This document shows positions 57,436 through 64,000 of a DNA stretch of 64,000 bases, one piece after another. The translations under genes were made by a program, and so were the position numbers. A model generated the notes under the pieces. That model was not told the origin of the DNA. It saw only the letters and a list, made by a program, of their open reading frames with translations, and ran no database searches. The stretch is from Nocardia aurea (GTDB lineage Bacteria; Actinomycetota; Actinomycetes; Mycobacteriales; Mycobacteriaceae), in the NCBI RefSeq assembly GCF_003123685.1, contig NZ_QCYJ01000130.1, positions 372,001 through 436,000 of the forward strand, in the 5' to 3' direction. Positions within the stretch are counted from its first letter, which is position 1. Every line of letters starts with the position of its first letter.

Positions 57436-57935
57436 GCGAGGTCCGCCAGCAGTCGCCGCAGCCGGATGCGGTTGATCTTGCCCAGTTCGGCGCGCATGAT
57501 TCGCCTCTCGGTCGCCGGATCGTTGCCGAGCCGGGTGGTCAGGAGTTCGAGCAGTTCCGCCCCCGATCTGCCGCTGGCACAGACCAGGTAGATATGGCCG
57601 AACTTCTCTTCGTATGCCCGATTTCCCTCGGCCAATGCCAGCTTGACGCTATCGCCCGCGTCGGCCACCCCGGCCTGTTCGCGCGCGGACGCGTCCGAAC
57701 GCGGTCGCGCGCCGATACGCGGGTGCCCGGACAGCGCGCGATCGAGTTCGGATTCGGGCAGCGCGGCGAGCGCGGCGTCGGCGGCGACGAGCAGATCCTC
57801 GGCGGTGCGGTACGGCCTGCCCGCGAGTACGGCGCGAGCGAACGCGGGTGACGAGCAACAGTCGAGCAGTGCGCGCGTGGCGAGGTCGTCGGGCATCGCG
57901 TCGAAACCCGCCGTGTCGCTCACGTCGTCCGTCAT
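57432..57935 (-). CDS. uraD: OHCU decarboxylase
   Basis: 167 residues. SSPAFARAVLAGRPYRTAED and the active-site GHPRIGAR motif identify 2-oxo-4-hydroxy-4-carboxy-5-ureidoimidazoline decarboxylase; EEKFGHIYLVCASGRSGAEL and the ERRIMRAELGKINRIRLRRL C-terminal helix fit. Produces S-allantoin. First gene of its operon, divergent from the molybdenum-cofactor nucleotidyltransferase gene. Confidence 0.95.
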   Translation of the reverse strand: MTDDVSDTAGFDAMPDDLATRALLDCCSSPAFARAVLAGRPYRTAEDLLVAADAALAALPESELDRALSGHPRIGARPRSDASAREQAGVADAGDSVKLALAEGNRAYEEKFGHIYLVCASGRSGAELLELLTTRLGNDPATERRIMRAELGKINRIRLRRLLADLA

Positions 57936-57952
57936 CGGTCAAGCATCGAACA

Positions 57953-58001
57953 CGACACGCCACGCCGCCACCCGGAACAGAGTGATCATTCCGGCGTGTC
58001 G
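57953..58001. promoter_or_regulatory. Nested inverted repeats in the uraD / mocA-like divergent promoter
   Basis: Outer 9-bp arms CGACACGCC (57953-57961) and GGCGTGTCG (57993-58001); inner arms CCGGAA (57972-57977) and TTCCGG (57989-57994). It lies in the 131-bp gap between divergent genes and could bind a pathway-specific regulator. Confidence 0.5.
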
Positions 58002-58027
58002 AGGATTCGCCGGATATGAGTCCGTAG

Positions 58028-58043
58028 GTAACCCACGAGCAAT
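58028..58043 (+). promoter_or_regulatory. Weak GlnR-like box
   Basis: GTAAC-N6-GCAAT, 24 bp before the ATG at 58067. The first half matches; the second matches at 3 of 5 positions. Close to the start, so binding would block the rightward gene or serve the leftward uraD operon. Confidence 0.3.
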
Positions 58044-58066
58044 GCGGCGCCGCTACGGTGGCGGTC

Positions 58067-58678
58067 ATGGTTCCCCCCGACCTCGTGACGACGTCCGGGC
58101 CTGCCTGCGCGGGCATCGTACTCGCGGCGGGCGCGGGCACCCGATACGGCTATCCCAAAGCGCTCGCCGAAGGCGGCGCCTGGCTGCGCGCCGCGGTGGC
58201 CGCCCTGCGCGACGGCGGCTGCGATCCGGTCATCGTGGTGCTCGGCGCGACCGGACCCACCCCGGCGACGGTCGCCCTGCCGCCCGGCGCGCGGCACGTG
58301 TGGGCGCCGGACTGGGCGACCGGGATGGGCGCGTCACTGCGGGCCGGGCTGAAAGCGGCCGCGGGCACACCGGCCGAATACGTCGCGATAATGCCGGTCG
58401 ACACCCCCGATGTCGGCGCCACGGCGGTCGCCAGGGTGACCGCCGCGGCCTTCGCCGCCGAGAGCGGAATCGCCCGCGCTGTGTTCCACGGCACACCGGG
58501 ACATCCCGTTGTGATCGGCCACGAGCACTGGACCTCGGTGTGGAGAGTCGCCGTAGGAGATTCGGGAGCCCGCACCTATTTGGCCGGTCGGGAGGATATG
58601 GTGTGCGTCACGTGCGACGATGTGGCGACGGGACTCGATCGCGATTTCCCGGCCACGACGTCCGTTGATCGGAGCTAG
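58067..58678 (+). CDS. MobA/MocA-like nucleotidyltransferase (molybdenum cofactor cytidylyltransferase type)
   Basis: 203 residues. Signature CAGIVLAAGAGTRYGYPKAL at the N-terminus binds NTP; WATGMGASLRAGLKAA and AIMPVDTPDVGA (metal-binding Asp) continue; FHGTPGHPVVIGHEHW is the MocA/PucB-like end. It would convert Mo-MPT to the dinucleotide form needed by xanthine dehydrogenase. Followed 6 bp later by xdhC. ATG 58067 preferred over GTG 58058. Confidence 0.88.
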   Translation: MVPPDLVTTSGPACAGIVLAAGAGTRYGYPKALAEGGAWLRAAVAALRDGGCDPVIVVLGATGPTPATVALPPGARHVWAPDWATGMGASLRAGLKAAAGTPAEYVAIMPVDTPDVGATAVARVTAAAFAAESGIARAVFHGTPGHPVVIGHEHWTSVWRVAVGDSGARTYLAGREDMVCVTCDDVATGLDRDFPATTSVDRS

Positions 58679-58684
58679 AAACTG

Positions 58685-59725
58685 ATGCGCGACATCGTCG
58701 ATGACCTATTGCGGGTGTGGCATTCCGGCCGCACCGGAGGCCTTGCCACCGTCGTGCGGACCGTGGGGTCCGGGCCGCTGAGCGTCGGCTCGGCGATGCT
58801 GGTCGATCCCAACGGCGGGGTGTACGGCTCGGCGCTGGGCGGCTCGGTCGAGTCGGCGGTCCGTGAGGCGGCCGTGGCGGCGGCGCGGACCGGCAGGCGG
58901 GCCATGCACCGGTTCGGTGTGCCCGCCGGGGAGTCCGGCGGCGACGCCGGGGGGATGATCGACGTCTTCGCCGAACCGTTCTCACGCCGCGATTTCCCTG
59001 AATTCCCGACCGTCGCCTCCGAGATCGCCTCGCATCGGCGGGTCACCGTGTTCACCGTGGTGTGGAATCCGGACGAGGATCTGATCGGCCAGCACCTGGT
59101 GACCGATAAACGGCACAACACCGAGTTGGTCGCGCTGCCCGAATCCGATGTGTTCGTGTCTTCGTTCGCGCCGCCGCCGCGTCTGATCATCTTCGGCGCC
59201 AACGCGATCGCCTCGGCGCTCAACGTGCAGGCCCGACTACTCGGCTACCGGGTGACCATCTGCGATTCCCGCGACGATGTCGCCGAATCGGAGGCGTTCC
59301 CCGGTGCCGAGGTGGTGGTCGACTGGCCGCACCGCTACCTGAACTCCCTCTCCTCGGAGGGCGAAATAGACTCCAGTACAGCGATTGTCGTGCTGTCCAA
59401 CGATCCGATGTTCGAGATTCCGCTGCTCACCGTCGCGCTGCGGCTGCCGGAATTCGGCTACCTGGGCGCGACAGGCACCCAGGCGTCGCACAACCGGCGC
59501 ATCGCCGATCTGCGTGCGGGCGGCTTCGGAGAAATGACGATGGCCCGCCTGCACTCCCCCGCCGGGCTCGATATCGGGGCCCGCACCGCCACGGAACACG
59601 CCGTGGCGATCGCCGCCGAACTGCTGGCGACGAAGTCGGGACGGAGTGTCCGGATCCACCCTGAGCAAGCCGATGTGATCCACGCCGAGCGAGCGTTCGG
59701 CGCCGAGACATCGGTGGCTCTGTAG
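58685..59725 (+). CDS. xdhC: XdhC/CoxI-family molybdenum-enzyme maturation factor
   Basis: 346 residues. The N-terminal XdhC_CoxI domain (TVVRTVGSGPLSVGSAMLVD, YGSALGGSVESAVREAAV) and C-terminal Rossmann domain (PRLIIFGANAIASALNVQAR; LGATGTQASHNRRIADL). Delivers sulfurated molybdenum cofactor to apo-xanthine dehydrogenase. Co-transcribed with the nucleotidyltransferase and convergent with the ABC transporter operon. Confidence 0.93.
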   Translation: MRDIVDDLLRVWHSGRTGGLATVVRTVGSGPLSVGSAMLVDPNGGVYGSALGGSVESAVREAAVAAARTGRRAMHRFGVPAGESGGDAGGMIDVFAEPFSRRDFPEFPTVASEIASHRRVTVFTVVWNPDEDLIGQHLVTDKRHNTELVALPESDVFVSSFAPPPRLIIFGANAIASALNVQARLLGYRVTICDSRDDVAESEAFPGAEVVVDWPHRYLNSLSSEGEIDSSTAIVVLSNDPMFEIPLLTVALRLPEFGYLGATGTQASHNRRIADLRAGGFGEMTMARLHSPAGLDIGARTATEHAVAIAAELLATKSGRSVRIHPEQADVIHAERAFGAETSVAL

Positions 59726-59762
59726 AGCTCACGGGGCGTTTCGGCGCCGAAACCCGTCGAGA

Positions 59763-60830
59763 CTATTTCAAACCGGGGTTCTCCGCGTAGACCTCGCGCA
59801 GGATCGACAGATCGAACAGTTGGTCGGCCTTGATATCGATCTTGGCCGTGCGCAATGCCGCGATGTTCTGTTCGATGAGCTGATCGGTCATGCTCAGCAG
59901 CCCGTTGGCCGCCGTCGCCGCGGACACCACCAGATCGTTCTGCGCCGTCGCCTCCAGGGTCTGTTCGGCCAGATCCAGTTTCTGATCCTTGCCGTACACC
60001 TCCACCGCGAGCCGTGCCGATTCCGCCGGGTTGGCGACCGCGTCCTTCCAGCCCTTGATCTCGGCGACCAGGAACGCCTTCAGTTTGTCGCGCTCGTTAT
60101 CGATGGTGGACTGTGTCACCGTCAGCGTTTCCGCGACCAGCGGCAGATTGAAATCGGCGAAGAGGAAATTGGTGTTGGCGAAACCCTTGGCGGCCAGCGT
60201 GATCGGCTCGTTGGTGACGTAGCTGACCCAGCCGTCGACCTCACCGTTGGCCAGCGGGGTCGGGTCGAACTGCGCGGGGACGATGGTGACATCGCCCGGC
60301 GTCATGCCGTTGGCGGTCAGCAGGGCGTTGAAGATCAGCTGGTTGGTGTCCTGGACACCGATCTTGCGGCCCTTCATCTCCTGCGGGCTCTTGATCGGCT
60401 TACCCGCCGCGCTGACGATGCAGAACGGATTCTTCTGATAGGTGGTGCCGACGATCTTGGCGGGCAACCCTTCCAGAACAGCCGGGGCGGTGGTCTGCGG
60501 CGCGGACAGGCCGAGCCAGACCTTCCCGGTGTCGAGCCCGGCCTCGGCGGAGGTACTCGCGGCGCCGCCCGCGATCAGATTCACCGAGCCGAATCCGGCG
60601 TCACGGAAATAGCCCTTCGAATCCGCGAAGTACTCACCGGCGAATTCGATGTTCTTCAGCCAGGAGAGCTGGACGGCGACGGTACCGAACTTGGAACCGT
60701 CCGGGGTGGAGCCACCGGAAGAACTGCTCGAATCATCGCCACACGCGGCGAGCACACCCGCGCCGCCGAGTACGGCTCCGGTCAGCGCGGAGTAGCGGAG
60801 AAATGAGCGACGGGCGAACACTGCTGTCAT
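59763..60830 (-). CDS. ABC transporter substrate-binding lipoprotein (NMT1/SsuA-like), Tat-type signal
   Basis: 355 residues. Twin-arginine signal (RRSFLRY) with lipobox VLAAC near residue 31 and a Ser-rich linker; then an NMT1/THI5-like fold: VAVQLSWLKNIEFAGEYFAD, KIGVQDTNQLIFNAL, ANGEVDGWVSYVTNEP. The family takes up nitrate, sulfonates, taurine and pyrimidine or purine-like ring compounds. In this locus, between xdhC and a GlnR-box promoter, a purine or ureide ligand is the best guess. Last gene of the operon; 118 bp separate it from the permease gene, in which I see no feature. Confidence 0.88.
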   Translation of the reverse strand: MTAVFARRSFLRYSALTGAVLGGAGVLAACGDDSSSSSGGSTPDGSKFGTVAVQLSWLKNIEFAGEYFADSKGYFRDAGFGSVNLIAGGAASTSAEAGLDTGKVWLGLSAPQTTAPAVLEGLPAKIVGTTYQKNPFCIVSAAGKPIKSPQEMKGRKIGVQDTNQLIFNALLTANGMTPGDVTIVPAQFDPTPLANGEVDGWVSYVTNEPITLAAKGFANTNFLFADFNLPLVAETLTVTQSTIDNERDKLKAFLVAEIKGWKDAVANPAESARLAVEVYGKDQKLDLAEQTLEATAQNDLVVSAATAANGLLSMTDQLIEQNIAALRTAKIDIKADQLFDLSILREVYAENPGLK

Positions 60831-60948
60831 GGACCGAATCTAGGTTCGATCGGTTTCCTTTTCTTTACTTTCAGGTTCCGAGCGCTGATTCGCCCGCGTC
60901 GACCGCGAATATCGGGCCGGTCCCGACATCCCGGACCCGACACAGAAC

Positions 60949-61737
60949 CTAGCTCCGTCCGGCGTCGGGGCCGAAACGCGCGAGCACCAGATTCTCGATG
61001 ACGCCGACGATCGCGTACAGCGCCACCGAGACGATGGTCACGATGACGATGCTCGCCCACAACTTGTTGTACTGGAAGGTGGGAATGGCGCGGATCAGGC
61101 TCGCGCCCAGACCCGTTCCACTGCCGAGCCATTCGCCGATCAACGCACCGATCAAGGCGCCCGGCACCGAGATCCTCGCCGCCGCGAACACCGAAGGCAG
61201 CGCGGCCGGGATGGAGACCATCCGCAGTGCCGTCCAGCGCGAGCCGCCGTAGGCTGCGACGACGTCGACGGCCTGTTTCGGCGCGTTGCGCAGACCGGCC
61301 ATGATCATCACCAGTGCCGGGAACAGCACCACGATCGCCGCCATCACCGTCACCCCGCCGGTCCCGCGCCCGAAAATGAGCACGATGATCGGCGCCAGCG
61401 CCACCAGCGGCACCGAACGCAGCAGCATCGCGACCGGCATGAAGGTCTGCTCGATCGTCGAGACGGTGACGAACAGCGCGGCGATCACCAGCGCCGCCGC
61501 CATGCCGACCCCGAATCCCACGGCGGCGTCGCGCAGGGTGATCAGCAGGTCGTCGATGATCGCCTGCCGCGCGGTCGACGCGCCGGGCGCGGTGACGAGG
61601 TAGCGCCAGATGTCGGCGGGCGATTTGCCGACTCGGGGCCCGACCTCGGGGAACGCCCGTAGGAAGACCTCCCAGATCACCAGCATCAACAGCAGCGAGG
61701 TGAGCAGCGGGAGCAGGAACAATCCGATCCGTTTCAC
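60949..61737 (-). CDS. ABC transporter permease (SsuC-like)
   Basis: 262 residues from GTG 61737, 4-bp overlap with the preceding permease. Six TM helices; the EAA loop that contacts the ATPase is VDVVAAYGGSRWTALRMVSI followed by PAALPSVFAAARISVPGALI and GALIGEWLGSGTGLGASLI. BinPDT permease family. Pairs with the other permease as a heterodimer. Confidence 0.92.
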   Translation of the reverse strand: MKRIGLFLLPLLTSLLLMLVIWEVFLRAFPEVGPRVGKSPADIWRYLVTAPGASTARQAIIDDLLITLRDAAVGFGVGMAAALVIAALFVTVSTIEQTFMPVAMLLRSVPLVALAPIIVLIFGRGTGGVTVMAAIVVLFPALVMIMAGLRNAPKQAVDVVAAYGGSRWTALRMVSIPAALPSVFAAARISVPGALIGALIGEWLGSGTGLGASLIRAIPTFQYNKLWASIVIVTIVSVALYAIVGVIENLVLARFGPDAGRS

Positions 61738-62480
61738 CGGGCCTCCTGTGCGGTCCAGGGCGCGACCAGTCGCGCGGTGAGCGCCACCACCGCGTATCCC
61801 AGACCGGCCAACGCGGCGGCGGCCAATGCCATCCCCCAGGTACGTGGCACGTTGTAGGCCGACTGCGCGGCGGTCAACGCGACTCCGATACCGCTGTCGA
61901 CGCCGCCCAGGTATTCGCCGATGATCGCGCCGAGCACCGCCGAGGGTGCGGCGATCTTCAACGCCGCGAAGATATTGGGCAGCGCGGCGATGATCTGCAC
62001 CCGGTAGAGCTGCTGCCACCGCCCGCCGCCGTAGGCGCGCACCAGATCCAGACTGGTGCGATCCGCCGAACGCAATCCGGTGACGGTGCCGACCATCGTG
62101 GTGAAGAAGCAGTACATCGCGGCGAGGAAAACCGTCGGCGTGCGACCGCCGAACACCACCAGGATGATCGGGCCGAGCGCGAGCAGCGGTGTGCAGTAAC
62201 TGAGGATCGCCAACTGGGTCGCCAGCGGTTCGATCGGCGGAATCAGTACCACCAGGATCGCCAGCCCGATCGCCAGCGTGTTACCCCAGACGAAACCCTT
62301 CAGCGCGCCCTGGGCCGTGATCCGGAAATTGGGGCCGTAGAGGTCCCAGCCGTCGGTGAACATCGTGCGCACCACCGTCCACGGACTCGGAATGGTGCCG
62401 CCCGCGACACCGGCCGCGGCGAGTATCCACCACCCGATGATCAATCCGAGTAATCCGAACAGACCGCCGAGATATCTCAT
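61734..62480 (-). CDS. ABC transporter permease (SsuC-like)
   Basis: 248 residues, six TM helices. EAA loop LDLVRAYGGGRWQQLYRVQI then AALPNIFAALKIAAPSAVLG and GEYLGGVDSGIGVALTAA. It overlaps the ATPase gene and the next permease by 4 bp each. Two different permease genes in one SsuABC-like operon is typical of pyrimidine-precursor/riboflavin-type and purine-type importers of this family. Confidence 0.92.
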   Translation of the reverse strand: MRYLGGLFGLLGLIIGWWILAAAGVAGGTIPSPWTVVRTMFTDGWDLYGPNFRITAQGALKGFVWGNTLAIGLAILVVLIPPIEPLATQLAILSYCTPLLALGPIILVVFGGRTPTVFLAAMYCFFTTMVGTVTGLRSADRTSLDLVRAYGGGRWQQLYRVQIIAALPNIFAALKIAAPSAVLGAIIGEYLGGVDSGIGVALTAAQSAYNVPRTWGMALAAAALAGLGYAVVALTARLVAPWTAQEAR

Positions 62481-63340
62481 GCCGAACCTCCCGCCTTATC
62501 GGTCACGACCCCGCCGGTACCGGTCTTGCCGAACAGCAATTCCGACAGGTAGTCGTGCAGCGCGTGGAATTCGGGGGTGCGCATCATTTCCGGGAGCCGA
62601 GGCCGGGGCAGATCGATGTCGACCAGTTCCAGTACCCGCCCCGGACGCGGACTCATCACCGCGACCACATCGGAAAGGAACACCGCCTCCGCGATGCCGT
62701 GGGTCACCATGAGGGTGGTCGCGGGTTTCTCTGTCCAGATGCGCAGCAGTTCCAGATTCAGTTTCTGCCTGGTCATATCGTCGAGCGCGCCGAAGGGTTC
62801 GTCGAGCAGCAGCACCGTCGGCTTCACCACCAGCGCACGCGCGATCGACACCCGCTGACGCATACCGCCCGACAACTGCGCCGGTTTCGCCTTCTCGAAA
62901 CCCTCCAGCCCGACCAATCGCACCAGTTCCGCGATCTGTTCCGCGTCCGGTTTCAGACCCGCGACCTGCAAAGGCAGCTTGATATTCGATTCCACCGACC
63001 GCCACGGCAGCAGCGCGGAATCCTGGAACGCGATACCGAGTTCGTGATGGGTGCGCAATTCGGCGGGGCTCTCACCGTTGATGAGGGTTTTCCCCGAAGT
63101 CGGCGCCTCCAGCCCGGCGAGAATGCGCAACACGGTCGATTTACCGCAGCCGGACGGGCCGAGCAGGGACAGGAACGACCCCTGCGCGGTATGCAGATCC
63201 ACCGAATCCAGGGCCGCCACCGTGCGACGGCCGACTCTGAAGGTCTTGGTCAACCCGCTGATATGGATTCCGGTCCCCCCGGCCGCCGGATCGGGGCCCG
63301 TGCCGCGCTCGGCCCCACCGGGCTCACTGTCCGTGCTCAT
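62477..63340 (-). CDS. ABC transporter ATP-binding protein (SsuB/TauB-like)
   Basis: 287 residues from ATG 63340 (ATG 63352 also possible). Walker A LLGPSGCGKSTVLRIL, Q-loop FQDSALLPWRSV, signature QLSGGMRQRVSIARAL, Walker B VLLLDEPFGALDD, H-loop VTHGIAEAV. First gene of the ATPase-permease-permease-SBP operon. A GlnR-like box is 55-70 bp upstream. Confidence 0.94.
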   Translation of the reverse strand: MSTDSEPGGAERGTGPDPAAGGTGIHISGLTKTFRVGRRTVAALDSVDLHTAQGSFLSLLGPSGCGKSTVLRILAGLEAPTSGKTLINGESPAELRTHHELGIAFQDSALLPWRSVESNIKLPLQVAGLKPDAEQIAELVRLVGLEGFEKAKPAQLSGGMRQRVSIARALVVKPTVLLLDEPFGALDDMTRQKLNLELLRIWTEKPATTLMVTHGIAEAVFLSDVVAVMSPRPGRVLELVDIDLPRPRLPEMMRTPEFHALHDYLSELLFGKTGTGGVVTDKAGGSA

Positions 63341-63394
63341 ATCCGCCACCATAGAAGGGGTCGGTTGCACCGATATTGCGAATGACGACGACAG

Positions 63395-63410
63395 ATTTCG
63401 CCATCGTTAC
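63395..63410 (-). promoter_or_regulatory. Candidate GlnR box upstream of the ABC transporter operon
   Basis: Minus strand GTAAC-N6-GAAAT, identical in both half-sites to the box before xdhFAD, 55-70 bp upstream of the ATPase start. Confidence 0.6.
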
Positions 63411-63521
63411 GCCGAGGAATATTGCGATCCCATCGGGCGCGGACGGTCGCGCTGCCGGTTCCTGGATTCTCGAGCCGACGCGCGGCCGAAACTCGTGCGC
63501 CCCGGGCGCGCGGACCCCGGA

Positions 63522-64000
63522 TCAGCGCTCGGCGAGCCCGGAATTGACGAAATACGCTATCTCGTCGCAGATTTCATCGAGCGATATATCGACATCGGGA
63601 AGCGTGGCGTGCACCATCTCCTGGGCGAGCGAATTCACCGCGCCGATCACCGCGAGAGCGAACAGTTCGAACCGCCGCGGCGCGGTCTCGCCGCGAGCCA
63701 CCGCCTGCTCCGCCTCGGTGATGAGCAGTGCCGACAGCAGCCTGCGCTGCTGCATGCGCCATTCCTCCACGGCCTGGCTCACGCCGACCACTTCCACGTA
63801 GTTCACGCGCGCGGTGCGGGCATCGCGGCAGGTCACGGTGAGATAGGCGCGGAAACCCTCCACCACCCGCGTGGCCAGCGGATCGTCGCGCGCGGCCTCC
63901 AGCGCGGTGAGGGCGGATTCGACCGCGTGCGAGATGGTCCGGTTGCCCAGCGCGATCAACAGCGCTTCGCGGCTGCCCATATCCTCGTAGAAACTGCGCG
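63522..64000 (-). CDS. TetR-family regulator (C-terminal part, runs off the right edge)
   Basis: About 159 codons visible. The frame enters with RSFYEDMGSREALLIAL, the end of a TetR helix-turn-helix (FYEHFGSREALL-type), followed by a helical ligand-binding domain (RVVEGFRAYLTVTCRDARTA; FELFALAVIGAVNSLAQEMV). The DNA-binding N-terminus lies beyond base 64000. Transcribed toward the transporter operon with a 111-bp gap that includes the GlnR-like box; could be its local regulator. Confidence 0.82.
   Translation of the reverse strand, partial: RSFYEDMGSREALLIALGNRTISHAVESALTALEAARDDPLATRVVEGFRAYLTVTCRDARTARVNYVEVVGVSQAVEEWRMQQRRLLSALLITEAEQAVARGETAPRRFELFALAVIGAVNSLAQEMVHATLPDVDISLDEICDEIAYFVNSGLAER

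Overview
The window is 64 kb of high-GC DNA with dense, often overlapping genes, many GTG starts and ATGA/GTGA stop-start overlaps. It comes from a mycolic-acid actinobacterium, most likely Nocardia or a close relative. Evidence for this: a conserved backbone in the same order as the M. tuberculosis Rv0467-Rv0484c region as I remember it (here inverted), namely aceA, fadB2, TetR, DUF445, XRE, hbhA, DUF2516, deoC, DUF2505, murB, LprQ-like L,D-transpeptidase and an SDR; plus an EspG-family gene, a RamB/PrpR-like control region before aceA, and GlnR-type boxes.

Layout. 0-7 kb: cell-envelope and housekeeping genes (SDR end, mscL, L,D-transpeptidase, murB, two DUF2505 genes, methyltransferase, AbiEi-like protein, LmeA-like protein). 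7-19.4 kb: a nitrogen island. An XRE-cupin regulator and amt flank a divergent pair of operons. Leftward are a cupin, a DmmA-like protein, a ferredoxin reductase and a DUF3445 haem N-demethylase. Rightward are an FAD amine oxidase, a type III GS/gamma-glutamylmethylamide synthetase, three N-methylglutamate synthase (split GltB-like) subunits and an AllC-type hydrolase. Together these can encode dimethylamine to methylamine to glutamate nitrogen. 19.4-27.4 kb: deoC, GNAT, purU, alpha/beta hydrolase, DUF2516-hbhA-XRE, DUF445, TetR. 27.6-40 kb: accessory and envelope genes (ABC1 kinase, saccharopine-dehydrogenase-like, methyltransferase, PPK2, EspG, GntR, DsbA-VKOR pair, HtrA protease, alcohol dehydrogenase, AI-2E transporter, VOC). 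40-47 kb: a MetE homologue, fadB2, aceA and a secreted lipase.

47.3-63.4 kb: a nearly complete purine-catabolic locus. Operon 1 holds the xdh FAD subunit, an FeS-Mo fusion subunit, a DUF6986 aldolase-like gene, allantoicase and PuuE allantoinase. Operon 2 holds OHCU decarboxylase, HIU hydrolase, uricase and 8-oxoguanine deaminase. Molybdenum cofactor maturation genes (nucleotidyltransferase, XdhC) and an SsuABC-like ABC transporter complete it. A TetR regulator runs off the right edge. Candidate GlnR boxes (GTAAC-N6-GAAAT or GTAAC/TTAAC-N6-GTCAC) stand before amt, the methylamine operon, xdh and the transporter, suggesting one nitrogen-starvation regulon.

Two things stand out. First, a dispersed composite repeat occurs five times (near 0.35-0.57, 20.8, 40.2, 43.8-44.06 and 45.8-46.08 kb). 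It consists of variable ~47-bp direct repeats, a 67-bp structure with perfect 21-bp inverted arms, and a GC-rich terminator stem. Arms differ between copies by compensatory changes, and one copy runs directly into the lipase signal peptide. Second, the full-length MetE homologue has lost three of the four zinc ligands and the catalytic histidine, so it is probably not an ordinary methionine synthase.
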